Assembly (NCBI GenBank): GCA_040954595.2 | Contig: CM082579.2 | Location: forward strand, 8,618,001-8,682,000 | DNA from: Balanoglossus misakiensis | Lineage: Eukaryota; Hemichordata | Length of the DNA: 64,000 nt | Direction of reading: 5' to 3' | Shown here: one piece after another, positions 11,270 to 23,100 of the stretch | Position numbering within the stretch: the stretch's first letter is position 1 | Layout of the letters: each line of letters opens with the position of its first letter | The notes under the pieces: model-generated | What the model was told of the DNA's origin: nothing | The model's database searches: none | What the model saw: only the letters and a program-made list of their open reading frames with translations | Program-made: the position numbers and the translations under genes

Positions 11270-13984
11270 AATGCCTTGTGGGGGTCTAAAGTCTGACAGT
11301 ACGTAGTGCTCACGAATATCCAAGCATTTTGTTATTAACTTGCAACCGGACCATGTGCCTGATATTGCCATCGTGCACCCAAACAAGTTAAAGCCTGATA
11401 TACCAGTACTACGCGGCCTCACACTTATATTTCAAATCAGGATCGTGAATTCTTTTCCGGAAATAACACATTTCAAAAATGAACTTTATATTTGTTAGTA
11501 TCAAGGGCTTACTGTCAGTTTCATTTCGATATTAAATGGCAATGTTTTTGCGATGACTGCATTGGCCACCCCTCCCACTTTGAGGGCTATGTCGCAATGT
11601 AACCCTGGGTAAAGTGGTGTCGTCGTGGCCAACTGGTTGGGAGTCTGCGATTTCTTCACCATGTGGAGGTATATATTGATCCTGCAAAATTGAAAGCAGA
11701 ATTCGCAAGATTTTTACTACATGTATTATAGTGCAAACGCCATCTTCAATCTACACAGCAGACGACAGGGATGGCCAAACTATACGCGTAGGATTTCTTT
11801 CACGAGAAAATTATCAAGCACTGCCGCGGCCAATTGATAATATCTGTCGGTTCGCTGATTACCGACAAAAAGGACAAACAGTGGTTGTGAGAAGTACGGG
11901 GGTATCTTGTCACTCCGTTTAAATGTAACGAAACTCTGACAAGGCAACGATAAGACAAGCCATGTCCGGGTCATTCATGTTATTGGGCAACCCCGCACAC
12001 AATCAGGTCATAAGTTAAACTTTGCTGGGAGCAAGTTAGGGTAGATGGCACCTCGGAAATCAAATCCTTAACGGTGAACTTCGTGTTTTCTTCCTTGTTT
12101 TAAAAGAGATTCCTCACCCACTGTAACGTAGCAAAGAATTAGAATAGTTGCAGGACTGTCATTGTTTCTGAAACTCTGTCCCCGAGGCGCACACTACCTT
12201 AACGTTAACAGAAGGTACCGCTTGGTTGAAATTACATATCTTTTATAAGCTGATGAAAAATCCGGCAGTACCGCTTTGAAAAACAAAATGGTCACGTGTG
12301 CTGGTAAAAAAAATGTAACGCCGCCCTCACACGATGTTTGTGTATAATTTTGACGAGAGGTTCCGCGTGGACATTTATTCTTCCAAGGCAACGTCGCGGT
12401 TTTACTCCAGCTGATAAATTCACAAACCCCACATATGGCACCGAGGGAATTGTCCTCTTTGACCCAAAAAATATCCCACCAGCAAATATGTATATCCCTG
12501 TGACTAAAATAAGGGAAATACCATTCAAAGAATTTCACCGAATTTACGTCGAATTTAATTCACTACCGCCATTAAACGGGAAATGTTGAACTTACTAAAG
12601 ATTCAAAATGAAAGTCGTTTAATAGTTTCACTTCTACTACACAGATTTTATCATGGAAGGTTTATTAATGTTCCATCACGTATATAGGCCTATTCACAAT
12701 CCAGTATCATCGTCAAATGCAAGGAAACTCTTATATTCGACTCGAATTATTTTTAAATGGGTCCCGTTTCTGGCAGCGAGATCCAAGAGTCTTGCTCTTC
12801 AGATGAGAACAAATCCTTCTTGGAAAAAAATAATCTGGCGTCATGTCACAGTGGATTTGATAGTTATAAATAACGAAAACGTATTCACTAGATCACAAAA
12901 CTGAATTTATTTTGTGATGATTGGCCGAATGAAGTATTTAAAAAAGTAAAGTACCTACTTTATATGTATATTTAAATAGTTAATTCCGAACTTCGGAGAA
13001 TGATGATCCGTATACTGCAAGACCATGCGCCCTCTATCAATCAATGTCTTGTTTATTAACATATTGGATGGGCCACCGGCAAATTTTAATTAAAACCTGA
13101 TATGTCATATTGAAAGAATTGTTTACGCAAGTTTTTGTACAAAAGTTATATTTTGTCGTTTGGCGATGAATAAATGTACCTACACTTAACTATAAATAAA
13201 TCTTTATTTCTTTTATGAATCCTCCTGTAGGTCACCGAATCATTGTTATGTAAGATAGTGGACATGATTGTCGTCGGACAAATTCGGTAATGGAATCAAA
13301 TTTAGTGAGTGTACCACTGCAGTATGTAATAAACTTACCGTTAAAACTAGTCCGTAAAACGAAACTCATGCCACAAGAATTTTCTCTTCGTTGTCTTTTA
13401 CTTCTGTACATTGTCTTCAATATAAACAGATGGAAAACATATAATCCGCAATTATTTATAAACCAACACTGAAAATCTCGAAGGCTACATTAATGATAGT
13501 CTTGTAGAGATACAAACGACCTGAAGACATGGTCGACGCCCAGGTATTAGTTGTCATTGACGTCAAACCACCTGTGCAGTAAAATTTGTAGTCAGAAACA
13601 CAACACATCTGCCAGAGACAGTCACGGAGCAGCACGCAAATCCTCGACGCAAGCAGTTTTAGCAGCTCTTGAGGTAAGTGGTTGTTGTTTTTATTGCACT
13701 CTGGCGTAAAATAATTGTTCACGCCACCGAGAGCAAAAATGTTCACACACGGAAGCTTGACATGAGAAATCAAAGCTTATTTCTTTTGTTGGATAGTCAG
13801 TCTTTCGCTGCCAACAGAATTTTCGCCAGAATATCAACAGGTTTGTTTTCTGCCAGCTGTCGTTTTCTTTCCAACAAATTTTTCGTGAAGAGCGACGCTC
13901 ACTACAACGTTTTGGACTCGCACTTTGTTGTCTGGCAAAATTTAACAATTGTCGTCTTTTTTTCCTGAAGTGCCGACCTGTAGA
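11270..13984. other. Intergenic region, no gene recognised
   Basis: Follows the stop of ARM gene 2 and ends at the start of the kringle gene. It holds short chance open frames on both strands, none with convincing splice sites or protein-like composition. Nothing else was seen. Confidence 0.5.
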
Positions 13985-16900
13985 ATGTATAAGTTGTCAG
14001 ATCCCAGCAGCACATTTTGCGCGCTCATAGCCATCGCGCTGTTGTTCGGCCATCAAGTTTGTCACGGTGGTGGCATGAGTTTGCGGAACTTTTTGGGAAG
14101 TCGTAAGTATGGCATGTTGTATTTAAAACCCTTTGTTTTCTAATTTTGGTGGTTACCAGCCTTAGTACGCCAATCTTGATAGTTGCGTGACTTTGTTCCG
14201 TTTTTGACCATATAAATGCCCTTTTTTGTTGAAATTAATAAGGAAATATACTACTGTTTTTTTTTTAATTTGGATTTATTACTGATCTTTCTTTGTATGC
14301 CAAACGATATTGGCATGATGTATTTGATATTGTTATTCATATGAACAAAATATTGTTACTTCCTTTTAAAAATTACTACATGTATTTATGCGAAATTAAG
14401 GAATTTTTAGTACAAACCTATCATGAAGATTTTGCCATCAACTTGATTTTAACACTTGTTTTGTAAAATGGGCTTGACTTTAAGGCGTTTGTCGACTCCC
14501 ATCCCATTTTTACATGGCAAGCGCTTTACTGTTTGGGGTTGTTTTATGTTGTTTTAGGTGAAAATGCCCCAGATTCGTCACTAAGAATAAAGAGAGAAGC
14601 TGGTGTTTTCGATGTGTTGTTGGTTTTCGCGGACAACCAGCTTTACTTCGGTAGAGACGGAAACACGTTTGGGCCTGTTAATGGCTCTTACGGCGTTGTG
14701 GATGTGACGATTGTGGACGAACACTCGCTGATTCTGGGCGTGGGTTTAGATCACCACTTGTATGTCGCAGACATGAACTCACCGACATTCGCGTGGATCG
14801 GTCCTTTCGACGACTCGTGCTGCGTGATAAGCGTTGCGCATGTTTCGCCGGTAGGGGTGCTGCTGGGGGTCGGCACGGACGGCCAACTGATGACGTTCCA
14901 CGCCGCCGAGGGAGACGGCCGCGATACGTGGCACTCGCTAGAGTTCTCTGCAACGTCGCTTCTCAAAGTGGAAGTGTTCGCCGACGGCCAGGTATTTCTC
15001 GGAATCGATACAGACTACCAGATTGTTCGCTACGACGACAACGACGGCTGGGTTCGCACGGAAGGACCAGCGAGTGGAGAGGCTTACGTCGATGTAGTGC
15101 GAATGCCTGATGGTTCCCCCATGGCTTTGATAAAAGGGAGTGAGACTGACTTTTCTGTTATCGGCGGGTGCGGTATTCCCTCTGCCGCGGAAGCTGTTTC
15201 TGCTCCGATGCCTGTCCACGGAGGCAAGTATTTCAAATCAGACATGCGTTTACATATGCTATGATATATAGCGACTACATAACAACCATACCGCGACCAT
15301 GGGCAACCCAACCTGGCGATAGGGTGCCTGTGTTGTGATGAAGAGTATTAAAGACTACCCAGCATCCAGTACCCAGCTAATTACCGTGGCCGATAACTAC
15401 AAAGCGTGTCTAGGTTTCTCTACACCCACCTTTTTGCAAAAGGCGTGTGTAGGGAAACATGGACACGCTTTGTAGTTATCGGCCGGCCACGGTAGCTATC
15501 AATCTGATTAAAATCAGATGTAGGGAACGGCGACTTGGTTTTTTTATGCTGTCGCCTCACACTACGACAGCATAAAAAAAACCAAGTCGCCGTTCCCTAC
15601 ATCTGATTTTAATCAGATTTGGTAGCTATAAGAGTACCATTGTTTCCAGCAGGTACAACACCTCCATTATTTTCCTACCCAACGGCCACATTTCCCAATC
15701 GGGTAGATGACTACCCAGATGCACTGTGTGGTTATCACATTCCATAGCCTTACTGTACATGTAGAATTTTAAGAAAACAGTGTTAGAATATATAGTCATT
15801 TTCGTGAAATTTGCACATAAGGTGCCAAAAAGAGGAGTGTTATAAAATGATACAAAGAGAACACTATGTCACCTCGCTTGGTTTTTTGATAGAGTTGTTC
15901 AGACATTTTCACCATAGGAAAACTATAGGATTAGCGGTGCGAGAAAAGTGCTGACTCAGCATTTTCCGCAATCTTTGAGACCCCCCTGACCGCTGGAAAA
16001 TACCGTGGCTGTGATTGGTTGCCCACCTAAAATATGTGTTCTTTTGAAACATAGGCGAGCGCAGGTGTAAATAAACAATCCTCACGCGACTGTGTTGCGG
16101 CCATATTGGATCGCATCGTGATGCAAATTTACATGCGCACGTGTGTCATAGGCCTAATACATTGCCCCCCAATGAACCATGTTGGTTTTCACGCTCTGGC
16201 AACGGTGACTAAAACTATCGTGTCATTTTCTTTTGTCAGGGGAGTGTTACTATGATCCTGTAGGTTCTGACTATCGTGGCGATGTCAGCGTTACAGAGCA
16301 CGGGTTTCATTGCCTCGTGTGGACAGACGTACCAATGGTCCGAGACAATCTTCAAGCGTTGAGACAAGCCGGCGTTGGCGATCACAACTTCTGTCGCAAC
16401 CCAACCGGGATGCCGAAAACGTGGTGTTTCACAAAGCTGGGGGGTCTCGAGGGTCCGGAAGTTGACTACTGCGACATAGGATTGCCTGGGGATCTGTGTG
16501 AACGAGGTCTGTAACGAATTTCTGGAGACCATAGATCTGTCAAGTTTTTGTTCCAGATTTCTGAACTGATCTTTCCTTACTCACAATATACGTCAAACGG
16601 TTCCCAGGGTGTGGTCTGCACAATTTTCCATCCGTAGCGTGTAATACATGTACACAGAATTTTTGTGCATACGGTCGAGGTAATACCAGAAAATAAAGTA
16701 TAATACATGTATATTATACTGATCGTTTTAGAAGTGTTTAAGTTCTGATGAATTGTGATATTCTCTGTCGTATTCTGCAGATCCAAATGATGGGTCCCCC
16801 ACGCAAGCAACATCGCCACATCAGGAGGAGGCCGTTCGATTGGGTGACATCCTTCAAGGCGAAAGGAACACGATTCCCGTGATCGCAGTGGGCAGTGATC

Positions 16901-18944
16901 ACCAACTGTACGTTGGCAAACCGACAAACGGCCGGTACGACTACACCGGTCCGGTACCGGGCACCTGCTGCATCCTGGACGTGTCCGTGATGACGTCAGG
17001 CCGTTCACTGCTCGCCGTCGGCGTCGACAACCACCTGAGGGTTTCCACAGACGATCCCGCCGCCGTTGGCTGGCAGGATCCGATAGCCGGCAGCTGCTGC
17101 GTTTCCAGTGTTGCCGTGGCGGAAGACGGCGCGGTCTGGGGGAACATGCTCGGGGTGGCACCGGGGCTGTACAAGCGGTTGACGCACGGCAGCCCGTGGC
17201 AAGGCCCCGTCGTTGAGGGCCAGCATCTCTTGAAGGTGGAACCCGGACCGGGTGGGCAATTCATCGTCGTGGATCACTCGTACCGCCTGTTCACCCTGGA
17301 TCGCGAGACCAAGCACATGAAACCCTTGGCAGTTGACACAGAGGGCGTGCCAATCGTAGACGTTGCCGTGGGTCCGCATGGCAACTATGGGTTGTTACTG
17401 TTTGAGGTGGCCGATATCGGTCACTTCATGACGGCTATAGCGTATGGAACATTACCTCAAAAATATCTGCAAGGTAGAGTATATTAAAACAATTAAAAAA
17501 ATTCCTTATCGCATAATCTGTGATAATGAATATCCCGCCAGTTATCCCAACGACGTTGACATACGAATAACATACATGATTAACTTACATTTTGCCAAAG
17601 CTCATTTTCGTTTGTCTCGGTCGTTAGCGTAAAATTTAAAAAAAGTTCAAACATGTGTGTACGTGGGGGGGGGGGGGGGTCCACCATTGCCCAGATCATT
17701 GTTTTCCTTCATTTCGAGATAGTATATTTGTATATCCTATATCATAGGATATTTTATATACAGTCTTTAGCATATATTAACGATAAGATTTAGTCTTCAT
17801 TTCTGCATAATTTCATTTTCTTTTTCGATAATTCACAGCAGTCCCAAGACTAACTACAAAATCATGGACGGCTAGGCAAGGATCGACGGCTGGACAGGGT
17901 GAATCATTTCATTTCGAGATAGGATACTTTTTATATCATATATTTTGGGATATTTTTATTTATAGTCTTTTGCGATATTAACAATAACATTAAGTCTCCA
18001 TTTCGGCATAATTTCGTTTTACCAGGCCCAAGACTAAGCACAAAATCATCGACGGTTGGGCAGGGTGAATCGGAGATGGATGCCAAACCTCTCACTGGAA
18101 GAAATGACGCGAAGACAACCGCGGAGATTGTTTCCGTATATGGACGTGGTGTATTGAAAGGTAAACACCGTTTTCACCCACAGTTCAAATTTTCCAAAGT
18201 TTAGTTACATGGCCTAGGCCTAATAGTTTTCAAACAACATAATTCTCCACAGCAAATGTGTTAACGAGCAGTTTGCAAATTTTGACAAGAGACCAGGGGA
18301 TCGAGCGAGGTGCCTTTAAAGGGACAAAGTCTCTCTCTCTCGCTGCCCTTTTGCCATTAATTATGTTTGATACAAGACACCGATTAATATGTTATTCTAC
18401 ATGTGAATATATACTATGAACGTTTGACCACACACAACTTCCACCCCACTTGTGGACACGAGAGTGAAAAACTCGCCAAAATAAATAATCGACCTCTACC
18501 GTTTATTCATTTTGGCGAGATTTTTACTCTCACACCCTACAAACGGGATGGAAGTTGTGTGTGGTTGAACGTTGATTCACTATATATCCACAATCATGTA
18601 AAATAACATAAACGGTGTCTTGTATCAAACATAATTAATAGAAAAGGGGCAGCGAGAGAGAGACTTAGTCCCTTTTAACAACTGTGATGAAAGTAAAGTT
18701 CAGCACCGACTCGTTTTGTTCTTACAAGTATCCGTTTCTCTTCTTGTTCGCTTGTACAGTAGGCAGCGAGAAATCACCTGGCACCACGTACATCGGGGTT
18801 GGAGTGTTCGGAGCTGTTTTCTGTCTGTTTTTTGCCGCCCTCGCGTATTACCGTTCGAAATCATCCACAAGTGACCACAGCGACGACGACACCGCCTCGT
18901 GGGTCGACGTGCATGGCTCAGTCAAAGACGAGCAAAGGGTGTAA
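13985..18944 (+). CDS. Single-pass membrane protein: propeller - kringle - propeller - TM
   Basis: Seven exons: 13985-14102, 14558-15223, 16240-16506, 16781-17473, 17839-17898, 18026-18160, 18760-18944. They total 2124 bases, 707 residues, and every junction is phase 1. Residues 1-30 hold a signal peptide (FCALIAIALLFGH core). Exon 2 (residues about 40-261) has about five repeats of roughly 45 residues with the pattern LGVGxDxHLYV...W.GP...SCCVxSV; exon 4 (about 351-581) has five more. I read these as two five-bladed beta-propellers resembling tachylectin/PVL-type lectins. Exon 3 (262-350) is a kringle: six Cys, FCRNPTG, TWCFTK and YCDI. Exons 5 and 6 are a Ser/Thr-rich stalk. Exon 7 has one TM segment (about 657-679) and a short acidic cytoplasmic tail. 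A surface recognition or adhesion role, perhaps glycan binding, is inference. I know no named orthologue. The donor after exon 2 is GC (gcaagt). Confidence 0.83.
15382..15494. repeat. Inverted repeat (hairpin MITE-like), about 113 bp
   Basis: The arm taccgtggccgataactac (continuing aaagcgtgtc) recurs inverted at the right end, where it carries an extra ggcc. The spacer is about 55 bases. It lies in the second intron of the kringle gene and abuts the palindromic element that begins at 15501. Confidence 0.8.
15501..15619. mobile_element. Palindromic MITE, copy 1, with perfect 9-bp flanking duplication
   Basis: Nearly perfect foldback of about 119 bp. Its ends are AATCTGATTAAAATCAGATG and the inverse. 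GGTAGCTAT at 15491-15499 is repeated exactly at 15621-15629, with one base between it and the element on each side. Each terminus contains its own small palindrome (TCTGATT..AATCAGA). It lies in an intron of the kringle gene. Related copies are at 26061-26199 and 60563-60716. Confidence 0.87.
17710..18068 (+). repeat. Tandem duplication of a whole exon with its upstream intron
   Basis: The segment beginning catttcgagatag at 17710 recurs at 17910. Each copy holds the same AT-rich intron run, the same 3' splice site region and a short exon encoding PRL(T/S)TKS. The duplicated exons are 17839-17898 and 18026-18160. Both are phase 1-1, so adding a copy keeps the frame. Confidence 0.85.
18320..18674. 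mobile_element. Long inverted-repeat element flanked by TTAA
   Basis: The left end AGGGACAAAGTCTCTCTCTC matches the inverse of the right end GAGAGAGACTTAGTCCCTT. The match continues through a region containing attatgtttgatacaagaca and, further in, through accacacacaacttcca. TTAA lies at 18316-18319 and 18675-18678. TTAA flanks plus an AGGG start suggest a non-autonomous Kolobok-like or other TTAA-targeting transposon. It sits in the last intron of the kringle gene. Confidence 0.82.
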
Positions 18945-20110
18945 TTTTAGTATACTCACCCCCGACGTCGCTTCAGAGAGCTTCAAACCACCAATGTTGA
19001 AGACCTTCTCACAGATATAAATGTACATGTACATGCTCAACTACAAGTTTGATTTTTTGGCAAATGTAATTCGCACCTAGTGTTGGCTTTCAGTAAATAT
19101 TTTCACACCAGACGTATTTATACAGCATAGTAATGTTGGCAACGCTTACAGTGTCGTACGGAATCGGAGTAAATGGCAGAAGTACGAAAGCGAGACCAAA
19201 TTATGACACGTCATTTACAATAAAATATAGCTCGCATTATATATTGATATCGCATTATATATTGATCTCAAGGTCTCTCGACCGACGACAAATCAGCTTT
19301 GTATTTCAGATTGTTTTCACATAATTTCCCAGACAGTTGCATTTTCACAAAATGACGTAACGGACACTCTTCATTGGGCGGGAATGGGCCAAATTTATCA
19401 TTATAACAAGTGAATTAGATTTAACAGTGCTGTATGCATGTTATGTAAGCTTTGCAACATAGGGGCTACAGAGGTTTAGTTTTAAAAGTAAGTCCCTGGG
19501 AGAATCCAGGGTCTGGGATTTGAAGACTGTCTTATCGATAAAATGGACAACAGGACTGGGAGAAGAGAAAACTTGTATTTCGATCGTAGTATGATTCTGT
19601 TGCTATTAAGATGTTGTCTTTGATATTGTGCTATTCGCGCACACTCACAGAGACCAGTAATTGACTTTAAAACACCATATCACGTGACAATACGATCGTC
19701 TTCTATAATTATCTAAAGTACAGTGGAATAATATAACATCCATATTCGTAGGTAATGATGGAAAATGAAATGACATTCTCTGCGTGTCTGTAATATCACA
19801 TAGCAGAACGGCTTGACTGTACTAGGCATATTGAAATTGTGAATAAAATGCGATGTAATTGTAAGAAGTATCTGGGTGTGACTGTCTACATACAAATATA
19901 TTACCTAAGACACGAGTAACGTTTTTTTCTATGATATGTTGATGTCTCCGCCGTAGTTTGGCTTTGTATCGGCGCACTAGGCGCATAGGTTCGAGTCATG
20001 ACACATTTCGTGGAACAAAGGTAGGTTTGACGATTTCGATTGGTGGATGGAGTCCAAGGTAATAATTATGGTGTTATGGGTATGGGGTGTCCCCCCCCCC
20101 CCTCTGCATT
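18945..20110. other. Convergent intergenic region
   Basis: It separates the kringle gene (+) from the FGF gene (-), both ending here. AATAAA at 19219-19224 is a candidate polyadenylation signal for the kringle gene. A C-run lies near 20090-20102. No further gene is seen. Confidence 0.5.
19219..19224 (+). other. Candidate polyadenylation signal AATAAA
   Basis: The hexamer lies 275 bases after the stop of the kringle/propeller gene, same strand, with no gene in between. Confidence 0.45.
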
Positions 20111-23100
20111 TCAGAACGAGGTGGAATCGGCTGGGAGTTTGCCGTCGTGATACAATTGGGGGACTTTCCTTGGATCCACCGGTTTGGTCCTAAAATGTGA
20201 AAAGGTGCGGTCGACTTTGGCCTTGGGACCTTTCCTCGGCGAGCCGTCTGTGTCCAAACCCACGAACCAGACTCTGCGTCGTTTCTTCCGCTTTTTCCCG
20301 GTCTTCGGGTGGTGGTTCGACGAGTACGTCATGTACCAGTTGTCTATCATTTGTTCGCGAAAGTGACATTCTTCTGTGAGATCTTTCTGCAAATGCCGGA
20401 CAAATAAGAACAGGTGAGGGAAAGCGGTAAATTTCTCGTTTGGCAAAAGGGACCAGATCGCAGTCATTGTCGCACACCTGATGTCTATATATACGTTCCG
20501 TTCACGTACGCAATCTTAATCTCTCTATTACACCGACCAATCTCCAGTGGCCAGTTTAGTCTCCTGATGAGTGAGTCCAGTGACTCACGAAACAACGTTG
20601 TAGAGATTATACCGCCTTTCGTTTCTCCAACAACCCTTTCTTTACATACATACATAGTTTCATACATTTTACGTATATCTTCAATGGCAAAATCACAAAG
20701 TTAGCCATAAAAACTAATTAGGCCTATGTACTCACCCTTCCATAAAGTTTACCGGTTTCATTCATAGCCAGATAGTAATCACTTTTGACACCTTTGATTG
20801 TTATCACGCCCATTCCAGTGGATTCGATCAGCATGATGGCTGAAATTTAAACAAATAGAACTGAGGATGAGCCACCCGATACACACCACAAATGGTGTCG
20901 TGATAGTTATTTTGGTTGCACTTAATAAACTTGATTTATTTCCCCCGTTTACAATTGCAGTAACGTTACAGGAGAAGTCATTCGTAGGTTGGCTACACCT
21001 GTCGGCGCTGATTGATTCTGACGTAATCTGCGCTGTTGCCTAGCGACGACTGGTCAAGGCGAGAGAATGGCGTGTCAAGTGGCGCGACTCAGATACAGAC
21101 AGAGATCCATTTTTCTTTATTTTTTTTTGTTTGTGCACTGGATGAAAACGGAATGTGTTAATATTCTAAGGCCAGCCAGTGACCCTGAAGTTTGGGCGGT
21201 GTCCATTCCAGGAGGTAACAAGCGCCGGACTCTTTAAGCGCTTCGTGCACCGGGCCGTTATTATCGTGATCGAAATCATCACGTTGTCGTGGTTGGGGTG
21301 TACATACATTTTATTAAAGCAAAGACGATATGGCAATCTCTACAAACCATGAATTTGCAGAAAACAGGGTGTGTTCACTCTGGTGTGTAGGGTGTGCCGT
21401 GCTGTGGTCGAGTCACTCGAAACCGAAAATTGGATAAATGTTTGAATAGCCTCTTTTAGTGTTTTATTATGAAAGGGTATTTACTAGTATATTCTGTTAC
21501 GTAGGAGAAGTTTGCTGTTGTTTTGTGACCAGGTGTGTTTTCGCTTACTTTCGTAATTTGAATTTTGCGTGACCAGGTGTGGTGCATTCATTATTTTCCC
21601 CATATAAAAAGCCCGCACGTTGTGTTGCGGCGTAGCTACTAATTTGGACTTGCCCGTGTGAGCTTGTTCTGTTCCTCGCCGGCTTGGAAGCCGTGCCTTA
21701 TTTCCTGATACACTGGTCTGGAAACCGCGCCCAGAAGCTGTGCTGTATTTCATGCTGTCCTGGTCTGGAAACCGCGCCCAGAAGTCGTGCTACCTCATGG
21801 GGAATTCGTCCGAAAGCCGTGCCGTCTACCGGGGAATTGTGCCAGAACGCTACTCGGACTGAACGTCACTGTTGGGACTGCCGTGGTGCTGGTCGCGTTC
21901 GTCGTGCGCTACGGAAGCTTGGACTTTAGTTTTTCATTTCCCACACCTGGTCACATTTTAAGGTAGTCATTTATTTTACTGTTTTTTTTCTCAGTGTACA
22001 GTTATTTTATATTTACCAATGTTTAGTTGTAGTAATTAAAAGTTTCCATAAGCAAGGAAATAACGTGTGGTGTGCCTATTGTTGACCGTCTTTGTTGCGT
22101 GCAGCGCTGGTTGGTTCACCAAAGCGAGCCATTCTGTAAGTCTATTTGCTCACTGCCCTGTTTCGGAACTGAACGGCCAGCGTGTCGTAACAATTCATTG
22201 AGCTCTTCTCGTCCGGGCTTGCAAGATCGACCCTGGAAAACTGTTGAAATCACATTGAATATTATTCTTTTGTCGTGGAATACATGTGTAAAAATTTAAA
22301 CGTGGCATATAGCTACAACTTTTCCTGGAAATGCATGCAAATGCTGGGCATGCTGATAACTAGTGTTCAAACAAGAAAAAAAGTAACGATCTGAGTTCAG
22401 GGGGTAGTTTACAAAACTTTTATGGGCACTTCAGTTAAACCCACGCGGTCCCTCCGTATAACTGCACCACAATGGAAACTAGTAGTTAAACACGGCTATA
22501 AGAAGGCCGGGTTCCCTGAGTTCATCCCCTTTCATGGGCATGTGTTATCGTTCGCACTTTTGGCCAGTGTGTATATATGATGCTGGGTTGTTTTGTGTGT
22601 TTTTAGAGTCAACAGGAGTTACAGCTGAAATTGGGCCCCGAAGCACGTTTTCACCATCAGTGAATAAACATATTCGGTGTGTGTGTGTGTGTGAAATATG
22701 TTAGTAGTTCGCGCGCATGGACTGTCCCGGTCCCACTGGTATGCAGGCCCAGGCGCGGCCGGAACTTGACAAAGAAGCGATTGCCAGTCAGGAATTCGGC
22801 TTTGCGATAGTGTATCGTCGATCAGACGTTCGCTTTCCGAGCGTATTTTGAATATTGAAATAGTCGGACACCGGGAACTCGCGGTACACCTGCCAAACAG
22901 CCAATCGGATATGTTGGCTACTGTGTCAAGGTCGAGCCGTGTGCGCAGGCGCGAACGCCACGTGCATGCTTAGAAATACGACGACGTTAGTGAAAATGAT
23001 TTAAGACTGTTTGAAATAGACGATAAGTAGGCTTGAAAAGTTCATCTCAGTGGATGTAACTGTAAATTTCAGAAGAAAAACAGCTCCTTGCGTCTCGCCT

